Positions 1 through 9,828 of a stretch of DNA of 64,000 bases are shown one piece after another. How positions within the stretch are numbered: the first letter of the stretch is position 1; every line of letters begins with the position of its first letter. The translations under genes were made by a program, and so were the position numbers. The stretch lies in contig NZ_JAJGNO010000007.1 in the NCBI RefSeq assembly GCF_020782235.1, positions 124,001-188,000 on the forward strand. The letters are read 5' to 3'. A model generated the notes under the pieces. The model did no database searches and was not told the DNA's origin. It worked only from the letters and a program-made list of their open reading frames with translations. Source of the stretch: Sphingobium naphthae (GTDB lineage Bacteria; Pseudomonadota; Alphaproteobacteria; Sphingomonadales; Sphingomonadaceae).

Positions 1-626
1 TGCGTCTGCATCCAATTGTCGATCAGGCCGCTCGCCATGCCGGTGTCGAAGGCGATCAGCCCGTCGTCCGATCCGATGAAGGTGATATTGGCGACTCCGC
101 CCAGGTTGAGGATCGCCGCAGGCTTGTCCAGCCCGGCCGCAAGGGCGCGGTGATAGACCGGCAGCAGCGGCGCGCCCTGCCCGCCCGCCGCGACATCGGC
201 GCTGCGCAGGTCGCCCACGACCGCAATGCCGAACGCCCCCGCCAGCGCGGCGCCGTCGCCGATCTGCCAGGTCCAGCCGCGATCGGGCCGGTGCGCGACG
301 GTGTGGCCGTGAAAGCCGATCACTCCGACATCCTCGGCGATATGCCCGCTGCGGCCCAGCAGGTCCGCCACCGCCTGCACATGATATTCGGTCAGCTCCA
401 CCTCGACCGCGGCGATCAGCGGCTCGAAACCCGGCCGCTCCATCGCCATCGCCCGCTGGCACGCCTCGGCCAGGCGCAGGCGAAAGCCATCGTCATAGGC
501 CATGGCGTGGAACTCCACCGCCGCGACCGCGCCTTCGCCATCGGTCTCGATCAGCGCGGCGTCGATGCCGTCGCGCGAAGTGCCGGACATCAGGCCGATG
601 GCGAGCGTGGCTTGGGGGTTGTCCAT
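1..626 (-). CDS. anmK: Anhydro-N-acetylmuramic acid kinase, C-terminus cut by window edge
   Basis: AnmK phosphorylates 1,6-anhydro-MurNAc recovered from cell-wall turnover, with ring opening to MurNAc-6-P. The reverse strand reads from [17 protein letters not shown], and the [12 protein letters not shown] phosphate-binding signature follows directly after the start. Later stretches [22 protein letters not shown] and [12 protein letters not shown] match the family. About 208 residues are visible; the family is usually about 370, so the 3' part lies outside. An in-frame ATG 13 codons upstream (665) is possible, but the start at 626 puts the signature at the usual distance. It is divergent from tyrS, as is common in sphingomonads. 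Confidence 0.93.
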   Translation of the reverse strand, partial: MDNPQATLAIGLMSGTSRDGIDAALIETDGEGAVAAVEFHAMAYDDGFRLRLAEACQRAMAMERPGFEPLIAAVEVELTEYHVQAVADLLGRSGHIAEDVGVIGFHGHTVAHRPDRGWTWQIGDGAALAGAFGIAVVGDLRSADVAAGGQGAPLLPVYHRALAAGLDKPAAILNLGGVANITFIGSDDGLIAFDTGMASGLIDNWMQT

Positions 627-803
627 GAAAATCCGTTCCAGCTGGGCCTGTCGATGCCGCTTCATAGGAAGAAGTGGGGCCCTTCGACAAGCGCGCGGGC
701 CGGACTGTCCGTCATAGTGCCGCAGGATCGCCAGCCTGCCGGACAATGCGCGCATGAACAGGAGGCTTTTCGCCGCCAGACCGCGATGCTACAGGCGCGC
801 GCC

Positions 804-2018
804 ATGAGCAACTATCAGTCCGATCTCCTGCGCCTTCTGGAAACGCGCGGCTATATCCACCAGCTGACCGATGCCGAGGGGCTCGACGCCCTCGCCGCGA
901 AACAGGTGGTGCCGGGCTATATCGGCTTCGATCCCACCGCGCCCTCGCTCCATGTCGGCCATCTGGTGTCGATCATGATGCTGCGCCAGCTGCAGAAGGC
1001 AGGCCACAAGCCGATCGTGCTGATGGGCGGCGGCACCGGCAAGATCGGGGATCCCAGCTTCAAGGACGAAGCGCGCAAGCTGCTGACGACCGACCTCATC
1101 GCGCAGAATGTCGCCAGCATCAAACGCGTGTTCGAACGCTTCCTGACCTTCGGCGACGGGCCGTCGGACGCTTGTCTGCTCGACAATGCCGAATGGCTGG
1201 ACCGCCTGGAATATATCCCGTTCCTGCGCGACATCGGCCAGCATTTCTCGGTCAACCGGATGCTGAGCTTCGACAGCGTGAAGCTGCGCCTCGACCGTGA
1301 ACAGTCGCTGAGCTTCCTTGAGTTCAACTATATGATCCTCCAGGCCTATGATTTTCTGGAGCTGTCGCGCCGCTCGGCCTGCCGCCTGCAGATGGGCGGA
1401 TCGGACCAGTGGGGCAATATCGTCAACGGCGTCGAACTCGCCCGCCGGGTCGACGGGACGCAGGTGTTCGGCCTCACCACGCCGCTGCTCACCAATGCCG
1501 ACGGCACGAAGATGGGGAAGACCGTAGGCGGCGCCGTCTGGCTCAACGAGGACCAGCTGTCCCATTATGACTATTGGCAATTCTGGCGGAACACCGCCGA
1601 TGCCGACGTCGCCAGCCGCCTGCGCCTCTTCACCGACTTGCCGATGGATGAAGTGAACCGGCTCGCCGCGCTGGAAGGCGCGGAGATCAACGAGGCCAAG
1701 AAAATCCTCGCCAACGAAGCGACGGCGCTCTGCCGCGGCGTGGACGCCGCGCAGGCCGCCGCCGAAACCGCGCGCCGCACCTTCGAGGAAGGCGCGTCCG
1801 ACGCCAATCTGCCCACCGTCAGCCTGGGCGAAGGACTCACCATCGTTCAGGCGACCACCGGTCTCGGCTTCGCCGCCTCCAACAAGGAAGTGCGCCGCAA
1901 GCTGACCGAAGGCGCGATCAAGGTGAATGGCGACGTGGTGACCGATCCGGCCGCCACGCTCAAGGCCGGCGACAAGCTGAGCTTCGGCGCCAAGAAACAC
2001 GGCCTGATCGTAGCCTGA
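804..2018 (+). CDS. tyrS: Tyrosyl-tRNA synthetase
   Basis: Cytoplasmic class I aminoacyl-tRNA synthetase that charges tRNA-Tyr. The 404-residue product has the HIGH-type motif HVGH at residues 50-53, the [11 protein letters not shown] segment, a KMSKS-type motif KMGKT near residue 235, and a C-terminal S4 RNA-binding domain (about 340-404, with [15 protein letters not shown]). The frame is open far upstream, but homology begins at MSNYQSDLL, so ATG 804 is preferred; ATG 786 is an alternative with a six-residue extension. The length is normal for the family. Confidence 0.97.
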   Translation: MSNYQSDLLRLLETRGYIHQLTDAEGLDALAAKQVVPGYIGFDPTAPSLHVGHLVSIMMLRQLQKAGHKPIVLMGGGTGKIGDPSFKDEARKLLTTDLIAQNVASIKRVFERFLTFGDGPSDACLLDNAEWLDRLEYIPFLRDIGQHFSVNRMLSFDSVKLRLDREQSLSFLEFNYMILQAYDFLELSRRSACRLQMGGSDQWGNIVNGVELARRVDGTQVFGLTTPLLTNADGTKMGKTVGGAVWLNEDQLSHYDYWQFWRNTADADVASRLRLFTDLPMDEVNRLAALEGAEINEAKKILANEATALCRGVDAAQAAAETARRTFEEGASDANLPTVSLGEGLTIVQATTGLGFAASNKEVRRKLTEGAIKVNGDVVTDPAATLKAGDKLSFGAKKHGLIVA

Positions 2019-2153
2019 CCGCAACCGGGCTGCCGCCCGCGCGGCGGCCCGGTTGCGCCCCTGCGAGCCCGCCTGCGCGCTTTTCTAGCCTTAACGCTGC
2101 GCTAAGCCTCTTTCCTCGCACCCCGTTCATCATCCGCCGCCTAGACTCGGCGC

Positions 2154-2510
2154 ATGTCCTCCTCGGTCTTCGCCAATCTCGACCATGTGAAGCGCTCGCG
2201 CGACCCGGCTGTCGAGCAGCGCCGCGCCAAACGCGATCTGGTCGACATGGTCAGCCATGTCACTGCGCGCGGCGCCACGCATGGCGTGCGCATCATCAAC
2301 ATCTCGGCGCTCGGCCTCATGTGCCGGTCCGAAGGCGCATTGCTGACCGGCGAGCGGGTCACCATCTGGCTGCCGGTGCTCAAGGATTATCCCGCCGAAA
2401 TCCGCTGGTCGGAGGATGGCCGGGCCGGCATGGAGTTTCTGACCCCGGTCACGCCGCGCCTCTACGACGCGATGATGGCCCTCATTCCCCCGCGCCAGAC
2501 CGCCTGGTAG
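2154..2510 (+). CDS. PilZ-domain protein
   Basis: Small (118 aa) soluble protein with a single PilZ-like fold, a domain that in many relatives binds cyclic di-GMP. Seen: an arginine-rich N-terminus (EQRRAKR), then VRIINISALGLMC, which fits the conserved (D/N)xSxxG strand, and AEIRWSEDGRAGMEF, the usual W...G(V/M)xF end of the domain. The N-terminal RxxxR is degenerate, so nucleotide binding is uncertain. The last 29 bases overlap the 3' end of the convergent mscS gene. Target and pathway cannot be read from the context. Confidence 0.8.
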   Translation: MSSSVFANLDHVKRSRDPAVEQRRAKRDLVDMVSHVTARGATHGVRIINISALGLMCRSEGALLTGERVTIWLPVLKDYPAEIRWSEDGRAGMEFLTPVTPRLYDAMMALIPPRQTAW

Positions 2511-3570
2511 GCTCCAGCGCCGGGAACCCCTCGCCCGGTTCCAGCCGCTGGCGGCTCCGCACCAGCGCCTCGGGCATTTGCGTCCGCAGGAAATCCATCA
2601 CCGTTTCGCGCACTTCGCAGCGCAGGTCGAACGCGATGCCGGCATTGCGAGCCGACAGCAGCCCGCGCAGTTCCAGCGCGTCGGCCTTGTGCTCGGTCAC
2701 CTGCAAGATGGCGACGCGACCGTCCCAGCGAGCATTGTTCTTCGTCGCGTTGACGAACGCCTCGCGGATGCGGCCGACATCGGCGGCGGGATCGACATAG
2801 AAGAACACCGTCCCCAGCAGGTCGGATGTCTTGGTCGTCCAGTTCTGGAAGGGCTTCTCGAGGAAGTAGGATACCGGCACCACCATCCGCCGGTCGTCCC
2901 AGATACGCACCACGACGAAGGTCAGGGTGATGTCCTCGATACGGCCCCATTCGCCTTCCACGATCACCACATCGTCCAGCCGGATCGGCTCGGAAAAGGC
3001 CATCTGGATGCCGGCGATCAGATTCTTGAGCGCGGGCTGCGCCGCTGCGCCGACGGCCAGGCCAACCAGGCCCGCAGACGCGGCCAGCGTCACGCCGATC
3101 GACCGGACGCCTGGAATGGCGATCAGCACCATGGCGATCACCAGCACCGCGATGATGCTCTGGATGATGCGGTAGAGGATGCGCACGCGCGTATGGCGCC
3201 GTCGCGCCTTCAGATTATCCTCGGCGTTAATGTCGCTATGGCTTTCGATCACTTGCCGGACCGCGCGCAAAATGCCCAGCAGCAGCCAGCCGGCGAGCAG
3301 CGCGAACAGCATCTTCGACCCGATCGACCACAGCCCCTCGACGCGCGGCCCCATCTCCAGCGGCTGCAAGCCCGCGCCCAGCGCGAACAGCACAACCAGC
3401 CAGCGCGTCGGCTGGAAGATTTCCGGCAGCAATATCGGCGTCATCCGCGTCCGCACCACGCGCACCGCGATGGCGTAGAGCAGCCAGTGAATCAGGAAAG
3501 CGGCCACGACCGACAGGGCGATCGAAACCGCGGCGACAGACGTGATGTTGGTCAGGCTGATGTCCGGCAT
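2482..3570 (-). CDS. MscS-family mechanosensitive ion channel
   Basis: Inner-membrane channel of 362 residues, expected to open under membrane tension and release solutes on osmotic downshock. Hydrophobic segments lie at about 11-36, 55-72, 86-104, 134-154 and 158-192. The last is the Gly/Ala-rich pore helix (TLAASAGLVGLAVGAAAQ) followed by the MscS beta domain (EPIRLDDVVIVEGEWGRIEDI). The start MPDISLTN gives a normal first transmembrane helix. It converges on the PilZ gene with a 29-bp overlap and lies upstream of recG on the same strand. Confidence 0.92.
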   Translation of the reverse strand: MPDISLTNITSVAAVSIALSVVAAFLIHWLLYAIAVRVVRTRMTPILLPEIFQPTRWLVVLFALGAGLQPLEMGPRVEGLWSIGSKMLFALLAGWLLLGILRAVRQVIESHSDINAEDNLKARRRHTRVRILYRIIQSIIAVLVIAMVLIAIPGVRSIGVTLAASAGLVGLAVGAAAQPALKNLIAGIQMAFSEPIRLDDVVIVEGEWGRIEDITLTFVVVRIWDDRRMVVPVSYFLEKPFQNWTTKTSDLLGTVFFYVDPAADVGRIREAFVNATKNNARWDGRVAILQVTEHKADALELRGLLSARNAGIAFDLRCEVRETVMDFLRTQMPEALVRSRQRLEPGEGFPALEPTRRSGAGE

Positions 3571-3678
3571 GAACAGGGCAACGCCGCCCCACGCAAATTG
3601 TTTCGCACATGCAGCACAACCGCGCTGGACTGCGCCGCTGGCCGGACCGATCCTGTCTGCTGCGCCTTATGCGACCGC

Positions 3679-5742
3679 TCACCCCCCGCGCAGCAGGCCC
3701 ACGGCAGCGTCCTTTTCGAACAGATAGAGGCATGTCCGCGCCGCCTGACCGCGCGGGCTGTCCAGGCCGCCGTCGCGCTCGATCAGCAGATGCGCGTCGT
3801 CGCGGGCGCTGTCGACCAGCGCCGCCATATGTTCGGGCGTCGCCAGCTTCATCTGCGCCTCGCCCGACTGGCGCGTGCCCAGCACTTCGCCCGCGCCGCG
3901 CAGCTTCAGATCCTCCTCGGCGATGCGGAAGCCGTCATTGGTCTCGCGCATCAGCGCCAGCCGCGCCCGGGAGGTTTCGCCCAGCGCATTGCCGCGCAGC
4001 AGCAGGCAGGTCGACGGCTTGTCGCCGCGCCCGACCCGGCCGCGCAACTGGTGCAGCTGCGCCAGCCCGAACCGGTCGGCGCCCTCGATGATGATGAGGC
4101 TGGAGTTGGGCACGTCGACGCCCACTTCGATGACGGTCGTCGCCACCAATATCCGGGTGCGGTTCGCGGCGAAGGCCTCCATCGCCGCGTCCTTTTCCGG
4201 CCCCTTCATTCGCCCATGGACCAGGCCCACGCGCTCGCCGAAGCGCATCTTGAGGGATTCCGCCCGCGCCTCGGCCGCCGCCTGGTCGCTGGTTTCGCTT
4301 TCCTCGACCAGCGGGCAGACCCAGTAGGCCTGGCCGCCGCCGTCGACATGGCGGGCGAGCGCATCGACCACCTCGTCCAGCCGGCTCGCCGCCATCACCA
4401 GCGTCTGGATCGGCTGGCGCCCCGGCGGCATTTCGTCCAGCCGCGACACGTCCATTTCGCCATAATAGGTCAGCGTCAGCGTGCGCGGGATCGGCGTCGC
4501 GGTCATCACCAGCAGATGCGGCGAGCGCTCCGCCTTGCTCGCCAGCATCATGCGCTGCGCCACGCCGAAGCGATGCTGCTCGTCGATCACCGCCAGGCCC
4601 AGCGCCTTGTAGCGCACCGCTTCCTGAAAGATCGCGTGCGTGCCCACCAAAATGTCGATGCTGCCATCGGCCAGGCCCATCAGCGTCGCTTCGCGCACCT
4701 TGCCCTTTTCACGGCCGGTCAGGATCGCGATTTCGACCGGCAGGCCGGATGCCATTTTGCGCAGGGTTTCATGATGCTGCCGCGCCAGTATCTCGGTCGG
4801 CGCCAGCATCGCGCCTTGCATGCCCGCCTCGACCGCGTTGAGCAGCGCCATCAGCGCCACCAGCGTCTTGCCCGACCCGACATCGCCCTGCAGCAACCGC
4901 AGCATCGGCGTCGCTTGCGCCATGTCGCCCTCGATCTCGCCGATGGCGCGGCGCTGCGCGTCCGTCGGCGCAAAGGGCAGCTTCAGCATCGCGCGCAGTC
5001 GCCCGTCGCCCTGGATGCTGACGCCCCGTCGCCGCCGCGACGATTGCCGCACCAGCATCAGCGCCAGCTGCCCGGCGAAAATCTCGTCATAGGCCAGCCG
5101 CTCGCGCGCCTGGGCGTCGCCCGGATCGGCATGGGCGCGTGCCAGCGCATCGCGCCAGGCCGGCCATTGCTTGCGCGCGAGCAGGCTGGGCTCGATCCAT
5201 TCGGGCAGGTCGGGCGCGCGCGCCAGCGCCTGCGCCGCCAGATCGCGCATGCGGTTGTTGGTCAGCCCTTCCGAGAGCCCATAGACTGATTCGCGCGCCG
5301 GCACCGTGCCGGCTTCCTCGGGCGGGAGGACATGGTCGGGATGGACGATCTGAAGATTGTCGCCATAGGCCTCCAGCTTGCCGGAGATGAACTTGGCTTC
5401 GTTGAGCGGGAGCAGCTTGCGCGGCCAGCCGCTGTTCCGGCCGAAATAGACGAGCGCGACGCCATTGCCATGGGCATCCGCCGCCAGCACGCGGAACGGC
5501 GCGCGCGCGCTGCCGCCGGCGCGATAGTCGACCGGCGTCAGCATGATGCCGATGACGCGCCCGGCGTCGGCCAGGTCGAGCCGGTCGGTGAGATGCCGGT
5601 CGACCCAGCTGACCGGCAGGTGGAAGGCGACGTCGACCGCGCGCGCCAGGCCCAGCCGCTCCAGCGGACGGGCGAGCGCGGGGCCTACCCCCTTGAACAG
5701 GGATATTTCGGCAAAGAGCGGATTGAGTATATCGGGGCGCAT
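3679..5742 (-). CDS. recG: ATP-dependent DNA helicase RecG
   Basis: Branch-migration helicase that remodels stalled forks and recombination intermediates. Product of 687 residues: N-terminal wedge/OB region containing the family start PLFAEISLFKGVGPALARPLERL, then Walker A GDVGSGKT, the DEAD-type box DEQH, the TATPIPRTL motif, and QLRGRVGRGD in the second RecA lobe. The open frame extends 39 codons further, but the family begins at MRPDILNPL, which sets the start at 5742. No strong Shine-Dalgarno precedes it. It faces sdhE-mfd divergently. Confidence 0.96.
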   Translation of the reverse strand: MRPDILNPLFAEISLFKGVGPALARPLERLGLARAVDVAFHLPVSWVDRHLTDRLDLADAGRVIGIMLTPVDYRAGGSARAPFRVLAADAHGNGVALVYFGRNSGWPRKLLPLNEAKFISGKLEAYGDNLQIVHPDHVLPPEEAGTVPARESVYGLSEGLTNNRMRDLAAQALARAPDLPEWIEPSLLARKQWPAWRDALARAHADPGDAQARERLAYDEIFAGQLALMLVRQSSRRRRGVSIQGDGRLRAMLKLPFAPTDAQRRAIGEIEGDMAQATPMLRLLQGDVGSGKTLVALMALLNAVEAGMQGAMLAPTEILARQHHETLRKMASGLPVEIAILTGREKGKVREATLMGLADGSIDILVGTHAIFQEAVRYKALGLAVIDEQHRFGVAQRMMLASKAERSPHLLVMTATPIPRTLTLTYYGEMDVSRLDEMPPGRQPIQTLVMAASRLDEVVDALARHVDGGGQAYWVCPLVEESETSDQAAAEARAESLKMRFGERVGLVHGRMKGPEKDAAMEAFAANRTRILVATTVIEVGVDVPNSSLIIIEGADRFGLAQLHQLRGRVGRGDKPSTCLLLRGNALGETSRARLALMRETNDGFRIAEEDLKLRGAGEVLGTRQSGEAQMKLATPEHMAALVDSARDDAHLLIERDGGLDSPRGQAARTCLYLFEKDAAVGLLRGG

Positions 5743-5884
5743 GTCTATCTGACGCGCTCTAGCCCAAGCGGGACGATGGCTCAAACATCCGATCGATTGC
5801 AGGCCCATGCTCATTTTCGCCGTTCGTGCCGCGTCGGGCCGATCGTGTCGAAGGCCCATATCGAAGCATCAGCGCTTCGCCCAA

Positions 5885-5934
5885 TCCTTCGATACGCCGT
5901 TCGACCTGGCGCAACGGTTCTTCAGGACGAACGG
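5885..5934 (+). repeat. REP-like hairpin element, family 1, copy A
   Basis: About 50 bp beginning TCCTTCGATACG and ending TTCAGGACGAACGG. The centre forms a hairpin with arms CCGTT and AACGG. Related copies lie at 39795-39845 (opposite orientation) and 40126-40175. The outer segments are conserved while the hairpin arms differ in a compensatory way (CCGTT/AACGG, CCATT/AATGG, GGG/CCC). It sits 8 bases before sdhE. Confidence 0.7.
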
Positions 5935-5942
5935 ATTTCTGC

Positions 5943-6215
5943 ATGTCCCCATCCGACACTCCCCAGATGCGCCGCATGAAGTTCCGGGCCTGGCATCGCG
6001 GCACACGCGAGGCCGATTATACGGTGGGCGGCTTTTTCGATCGCTACCACGCCGCGTGGAACGAAGAGGAAATCGCGTGGTTTGAGCGCTTTATGGAGGA
6101 GCAGGACGCCGACATCATGGGCTGGGCCATGGGCACGATCCCGGTTCCCGAACAGTGGAAAGGCCCGATGATGGACAGGTTCCTGAAGCTCGATTTCGTC
6201 CGGATAAAGAACTGA
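5943..6215 (+). CDS. sdhE: FAD assembly factor SdhE
   Basis: Small (90 aa) protein of the SdhE/YgfY family (DUF339), which promotes covalent attachment of FAD to succinate dehydrogenase SdhA. The signature RGxRExD appears as RGTREADYTVGGFFDRY, followed by the acidic EEQDADIMGWAMG segment that matches E. coli LLExxDPDLFNWLM. The position between recG and mfd is conserved in alphaproteobacteria. The frame is open upstream through a repeat element, but homology begins near MRRMKFRAWHRG, so ATG 5943 is chosen. Thr replaces the more usual Met in RGMREL. Confidence 0.9.
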   Translation: MSPSDTPQMRRMKFRAWHRGTREADYTVGGFFDRYHAAWNEEEIAWFERFMEEQDADIMGWAMGTIPVPEQWKGPMMDRFLKLDFVRIKN

Positions 6216-6290
6216 CCCATCCTCTCTCCCAGGGGGAGGGGACCGCCGCCGCCGGCGGTGGGAAGAGGTATCGCCCTTCCGATAGCGCGG

Positions 6291-6339
6291 CACCCCTCCG
6301 TCAGGGCGGCGCCCTGCCACCTCCCCTGCCGGGGGAGGA
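6291..6339 (-). repeat. REP-like two-hairpin element, family 2, copy A
   Basis: Read on the minus strand, this 49-bp element has hairpin 1 (CTCCCC/GGGGAG) and hairpin 2 (AGGGC/GCCCT), then GACGGAGGGGTG. The second copy at 18288-18336 (plus strand) has the same layout with changed but complementary hairpin-2 arms (TGGCC/GGCCA). Its plus-strand edge, GGGGGAGGA, is the Shine-Dalgarno sequence of mfd. The preceding 70 bases (6222-6290) are also G/C-rich and partly palindromic. Confidence 0.7.
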
Positions 6340-9300
6340 ATGATGAGCGAAAACAGAATGACCGATCTCCAGAAAATCCTGAAGGCCAAGGCGCCGCTTA
6401 CCCTTTCCGGCGTTCCCGCCGGCTTCCAGCCCTGGCTGCTGGCGGACATCGCGCGCGCTGCCGGAGCGTCGAACGGGCGCGCGCTGTTCGTCGCCGCCGA
6501 CGAGCAGCAGTTGCGCGCCATCGCCGACACCGCGCCGACCTTCGCGCCGGAACTGGAGATTATCGAGATTCCGGCTTGGGACTGCCTGCCCTATGATCGC
6601 GCCAGCCCGTCGCTGCGCGCCGCCTCCGCGCGGCTGGCCGGCCTTTACGCGCTCCAGGCCAAGCCCAGGGGGCCGCAGCTGGTCGTCACCACGCTGGCGG
6701 CGATGACGCAGCGCACGCTGACGCCCTTCCGCGTCCGGCAACTGGTGGCCAAGCTCGCGCCCAAGGAGCGGATCGCGATCCAGCGGCTTGCCGAGATGCT
6801 GCAGGCCAATGGCTATGTGCGCACCGACACGGTGCATGATCGCGGCGAATTCGCCATTCGCGGCGGCATCGTCGATCTGTTTCCCGGCGGCGAGGAGCAG
6901 CCGCTGCGCCTCGACTTTTTCGGCGACGAGATCGAGACGGTCCGCCGCTTCGACCCCGCCGACCAGCGCACCACCGGCAGCATCGATGGCTTCACCCTGC
7001 TGCCCGCGTCCGAAGCGCTGCTGGACGAGGAGACGATCAAGCGCTTCCGCCTGCGCTATCGCGAGACCTTCGGCGCGACCGCGACGGGCGATCCGCTCTA
7101 CCAGGCGGTCAGCGACGGCCGCCGCCTGGCTGGCATGGAACATTGGCTCCCCCTGTTCGAGGAGAAGCTGGTTCCGCTGACCGATCATCTGGGCGACGCA
7201 GTCATCGTCCGCGACCATGGCGTGGCTGGCGCGGCCGAAAGCCGGTTCGAGGCGATCCGCGACTATCACGCCAACCGGGTGCAGGCGAAATCGGCCGATC
7301 CGGGTTCCTATCGGCCGTTGAAGCCCGACGCGCTCTATCTCGACGCCGCGCAATGGGATGCGTCGGTCGCATCGCTCCCCATGCATGCCACCACGCCCTT
7401 CCATGAGCCCGAAAGCGCCACGGTGCTGGACTTTGCGGTGGACGGGCCGCGCGACTTCACGCCCGAGCGCGCACAGAACAGCAATATCTACGAAGCCGTC
7501 GGCAAACATATCGACGGCCTGCGCCGGGCGAAGAAGAAGGTCGTGATCGCCAGCTATTCCGCCGGCGCGCGCGAACGGCTCTCGGGCTTGCTCGCCGACC
7601 ATGGCGTCGCCCGCCTCGCCGCCGCCGACGACTGGCAGGAGGCGTTGGGCCTGGCTGCCGACGGCCGGGTGACTCTCCTCGTCCTCGGCCTCGACCATGG
7701 GTTCACCGCGCCCGATGTCGCGCTGCTGACCGAGCAGGATATGCTGGGCGACCGGCTGGTGCGCCGCGCCAAGCGCAAGAAGAGCGCCGACGCCTTCCTG
7801 CAGGAACTCGCCACGCTAACGCCCGGCGACCTGGTCGTCCATCGCGACCATGGCATCGGCCGCTATGACGGGCTGACGCAAATCCCGGTGGCCAAGGCGC
7901 CGCATGACTGCGTCGCGCTCGAATATGCGGGCGGCGACAAGCTCTACGTGCCGGTCGAAAATCTGGAAGTCCTCTCCCGCTACGGCTCGGAAACCGACGG
8001 CGTCAGCCTGGACAAGCTGGGCGGCGAAGCGTGGCAGCGGCGCAAGGCGAAGATGAAGGAGCGCATCCGCGAAATTGCGGGTGAACTGCTGAAGACCGCC
8101 GCCGCCCGCGCTTTGCGCCCCGCCACCGTCGCCGAGCCCGATGCGGCCGGTTATCCCGCCTTCGTCGACCGTTTCCCCTATCAGGAAACCGACGATCAGG
8201 ATCGCGCCATCAGCGACGTGATCGAGGATCTGGGCGCGGGCAAGCCGATGGACCGGCTGGTCTGCGGCGATGTGGGCTTCGGCAAGACCGAAGTCGCGCT
8301 GCGCGCCGCCTTCGTCGCGGGGATGGCGGGCATGCAGGTCGTGGTCATCTGCCCCACCACGCTGCTTGCGCGCCAGCATCACATGAATTTCGTGGATCGC
8401 TTCCGCGGCTTCCCGATCGAGATCGGCCGCCTCTCCCGCCTCGTCCCCGACAAGGAGGCGAAAGCGGTGAAGGCCGGCCTTGCCGATGGCAGCATCGACA
8501 TCGTCGTCGGCACTCACGCCCTGCTCGCCAAGGGGATCGAATTCAAGCGGCTCGGCCTTGTCATCGTCGATGAGGAACAGCGGTTCGGCGTCACGCACAA
8601 GGAACGGCTGAAGTCGCTCAAGACCGACGTGCATGTGCTGACGCTGACCGCCACGCCGATCCCGCGCACGCTGCAGATGGCGATGTCGGGCCTGCGCGAA
8701 CTCAGCGTCATCCAGACCCCGCCGGTCGATCGCCTGGCGGTGCGCACCTATGTCATGCCCTGGGACGGCGTCGTCATCCGCGAAGCCCTGCTGCGCGAAC
8801 ATTATCGCGGCGGGCAGAGCTTCTTCGTCGTGCCCCGCATCTCCGACCTGACCGAGGTCGAGGAGTATCTGCGCACCGAAGTGCCGGAGGTCAAACCCAT
8901 CGTCGCCCATGGCCAGATGAGCGCCACCGATGTCGAGGAGCGCATGTCCGCCTTCTACGACAAGCGTTACGACGTGCTGCTGTCGACCACGATCGTCGAA
9001 AGCGGGCTCGACATTCCCAGCGCCAACACGCTCATCATCCATCGCGCCGATCGCTTCGGCCTGGCGCAGCTCTACCAGCTGCGCGGGCGCGTGGGCCGCT
9101 CCAAGACGCGCGCCTATGCCTATTTCACCACGCCCGCCAACCGCATCATCACCGATACGGCGGAAAAGCGGCTCAAGGTCCTGTCCGATCTCGATACGCT
9201 GGGCGCCGGCTTCCAGCTTGCCAGCCACGATCTCGACATTCGCGGCGCGGGCAACCTCGTCGGCGACGAACAGTCGGGCCATATCAAGGAAGTGGGCTTC

Positions 9301-9828
9301 GAACTCTACCAGTCGATGCTGGAGGATGCGATCCTCGACGCCAAGGCGGGCGGCATCGCGGCCGAACGGCGCAGCGACGACTTCTCGCCGCAGATCAGCG
9401 TCGACGCGCCCATCCTCATCCCCGAGGATTTCGTGCCCGACCTGGACCTGCGCATGGGCCTCTATCGCCGCATCAACGAGCTGGAGGATCGGCAAGGGCT
9501 GGAGGCGTTCGCCGCCGAACTGATCGACCGGTTCGGCAAGCTGCCGCTGCCGACGCAGAATCTGCTCAAGATCATCGAGATCAAGCAGAACTGCCTGACC
9601 GCCAATATCGCCAAGATCGACGTCGGTCCCAAGGGCGCGCTCGTCACCTTCTTCGAGGATCGCTTCCCCAGGCCCGAAAATCTGGTCGCCTATATCCAGA
9701 AACTGAACGGCGTCGCTCGCCTGCGTCCCGACAGCAAGATCGTCCTCGACCGCGCCTGGGCCGACCCCCAGGCGCGCCTCAACGGCGTGCTGCAATTGTC
9801 GAAGGGGCTGGCGAAGGCGGCGGCTTAG
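6340..9828 (+). CDS. mfd: Transcription-repair coupling factor Mfd
   Basis: Large (1162 aa) translocase that removes RNA polymerase stalled at lesions and recruits UvrA. Domains in order: a UvrB-like N-terminal module (to about 340), the RNA-polymerase-interacting domain beginning near residue 497 (PGDLVVHRDHGIGRYDGL), Walker A GDVGFGKTE near 644, DEEQ box near 742, TATPIPRTL, LRGRVGRSK, and the C-terminal regulatory domain. Two adjacent ATGs (6340, 6343) follow the strong Shine-Dalgarno GGGGGAGGA; spacing slightly favours 6343. That Shine-Dalgarno is the edge of a dispersed repeat. Confidence 0.97.
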   Translation: MMSENRMTDLQKILKAKAPLTLSGVPAGFQPWLLADIARAAGASNGRALFVAADEQQLRAIADTAPTFAPELEIIEIPAWDCLPYDRASPSLRAASARLAGLYALQAKPRGPQLVVTTLAAMTQRTLTPFRVRQLVAKLAPKERIAIQRLAEMLQANGYVRTDTVHDRGEFAIRGGIVDLFPGGEEQPLRLDFFGDEIETVRRFDPADQRTTGSIDGFTLLPASEALLDEETIKRFRLRYRETFGATATGDPLYQAVSDGRRLAGMEHWLPLFEEKLVPLTDHLGDAVIVRDHGVAGAAESRFEAIRDYHANRVQAKSADPGSYRPLKPDALYLDAAQWDASVASLPMHATTPFHEPESATVLDFAVDGPRDFTPERAQNSNIYEAVGKHIDGLRRAKKKVVIASYSAGARERLSGLLADHGVARLAAADDWQEALGLAADGRVTLLVLGLDHGFTAPDVALLTEQDMLGDRLVRRAKRKKSADAFLQELATLTPGDLVVHRDHGIGRYDGLTQIPVAKAPHDCVALEYAGGDKLYVPVENLEVLSRYGSETDGVSLDKLGGEAWQRRKAKMKERIREIAGELLKTAAARALRPATVAEPDAAGYPAFVDRFPYQETDDQDRAISDVIEDLGAGKPMDRLVCGDVGFGKTEVALRAAFVAGMAGMQVVVICPTTLLARQHHMNFVDRFRGFPIEIGRLSRLVPDKEAKAVKAGLADGSIDIVVGTHALLAKGIEFKRLGLVIVDEEQRFGVTHKERLKSLKTDVHVLTLTATPIPRTLQMAMSGLRELSVIQTPPVDRLAVRTYVMPWDGVVIREALLREHYRGGQSFFVVPRISDLTEVEEYLRTEVPEVKPIVAHGQMSATDVEERMSAFYDKRYDVLLSTTIVESGLDIPSANTLIIHRADRFGLAQLYQLRGRVGRSKTRAYAYFTTPANRIITDTAEKRLKVLSDLDTLGAGFQLASHDLDIRGAGNLVGDEQSGHIKEVGFELYQSMLEDAILDAKAGGIAAERRSDDFSPQISVDAPILIPEDFVPDLDLRMGLYRRINELEDRQGLEAFAAELIDRFGKLPLPTQNLLKIIEIKQNCLTANIAKIDVGPKGALVTFFEDRFPRPENLVAYIQKLNGVARLRPDSKIVLDRAWADPQARLNGVLQLSKGLAKAAA

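Noticed and set aside
2578..5289. A 903-codon open frame on the plus strand opposite mscS and recG
   Set aside because: High-GC shadow: translation is His/Arg/Gln-rich without motifs, while the minus strand encodes two complete known families.
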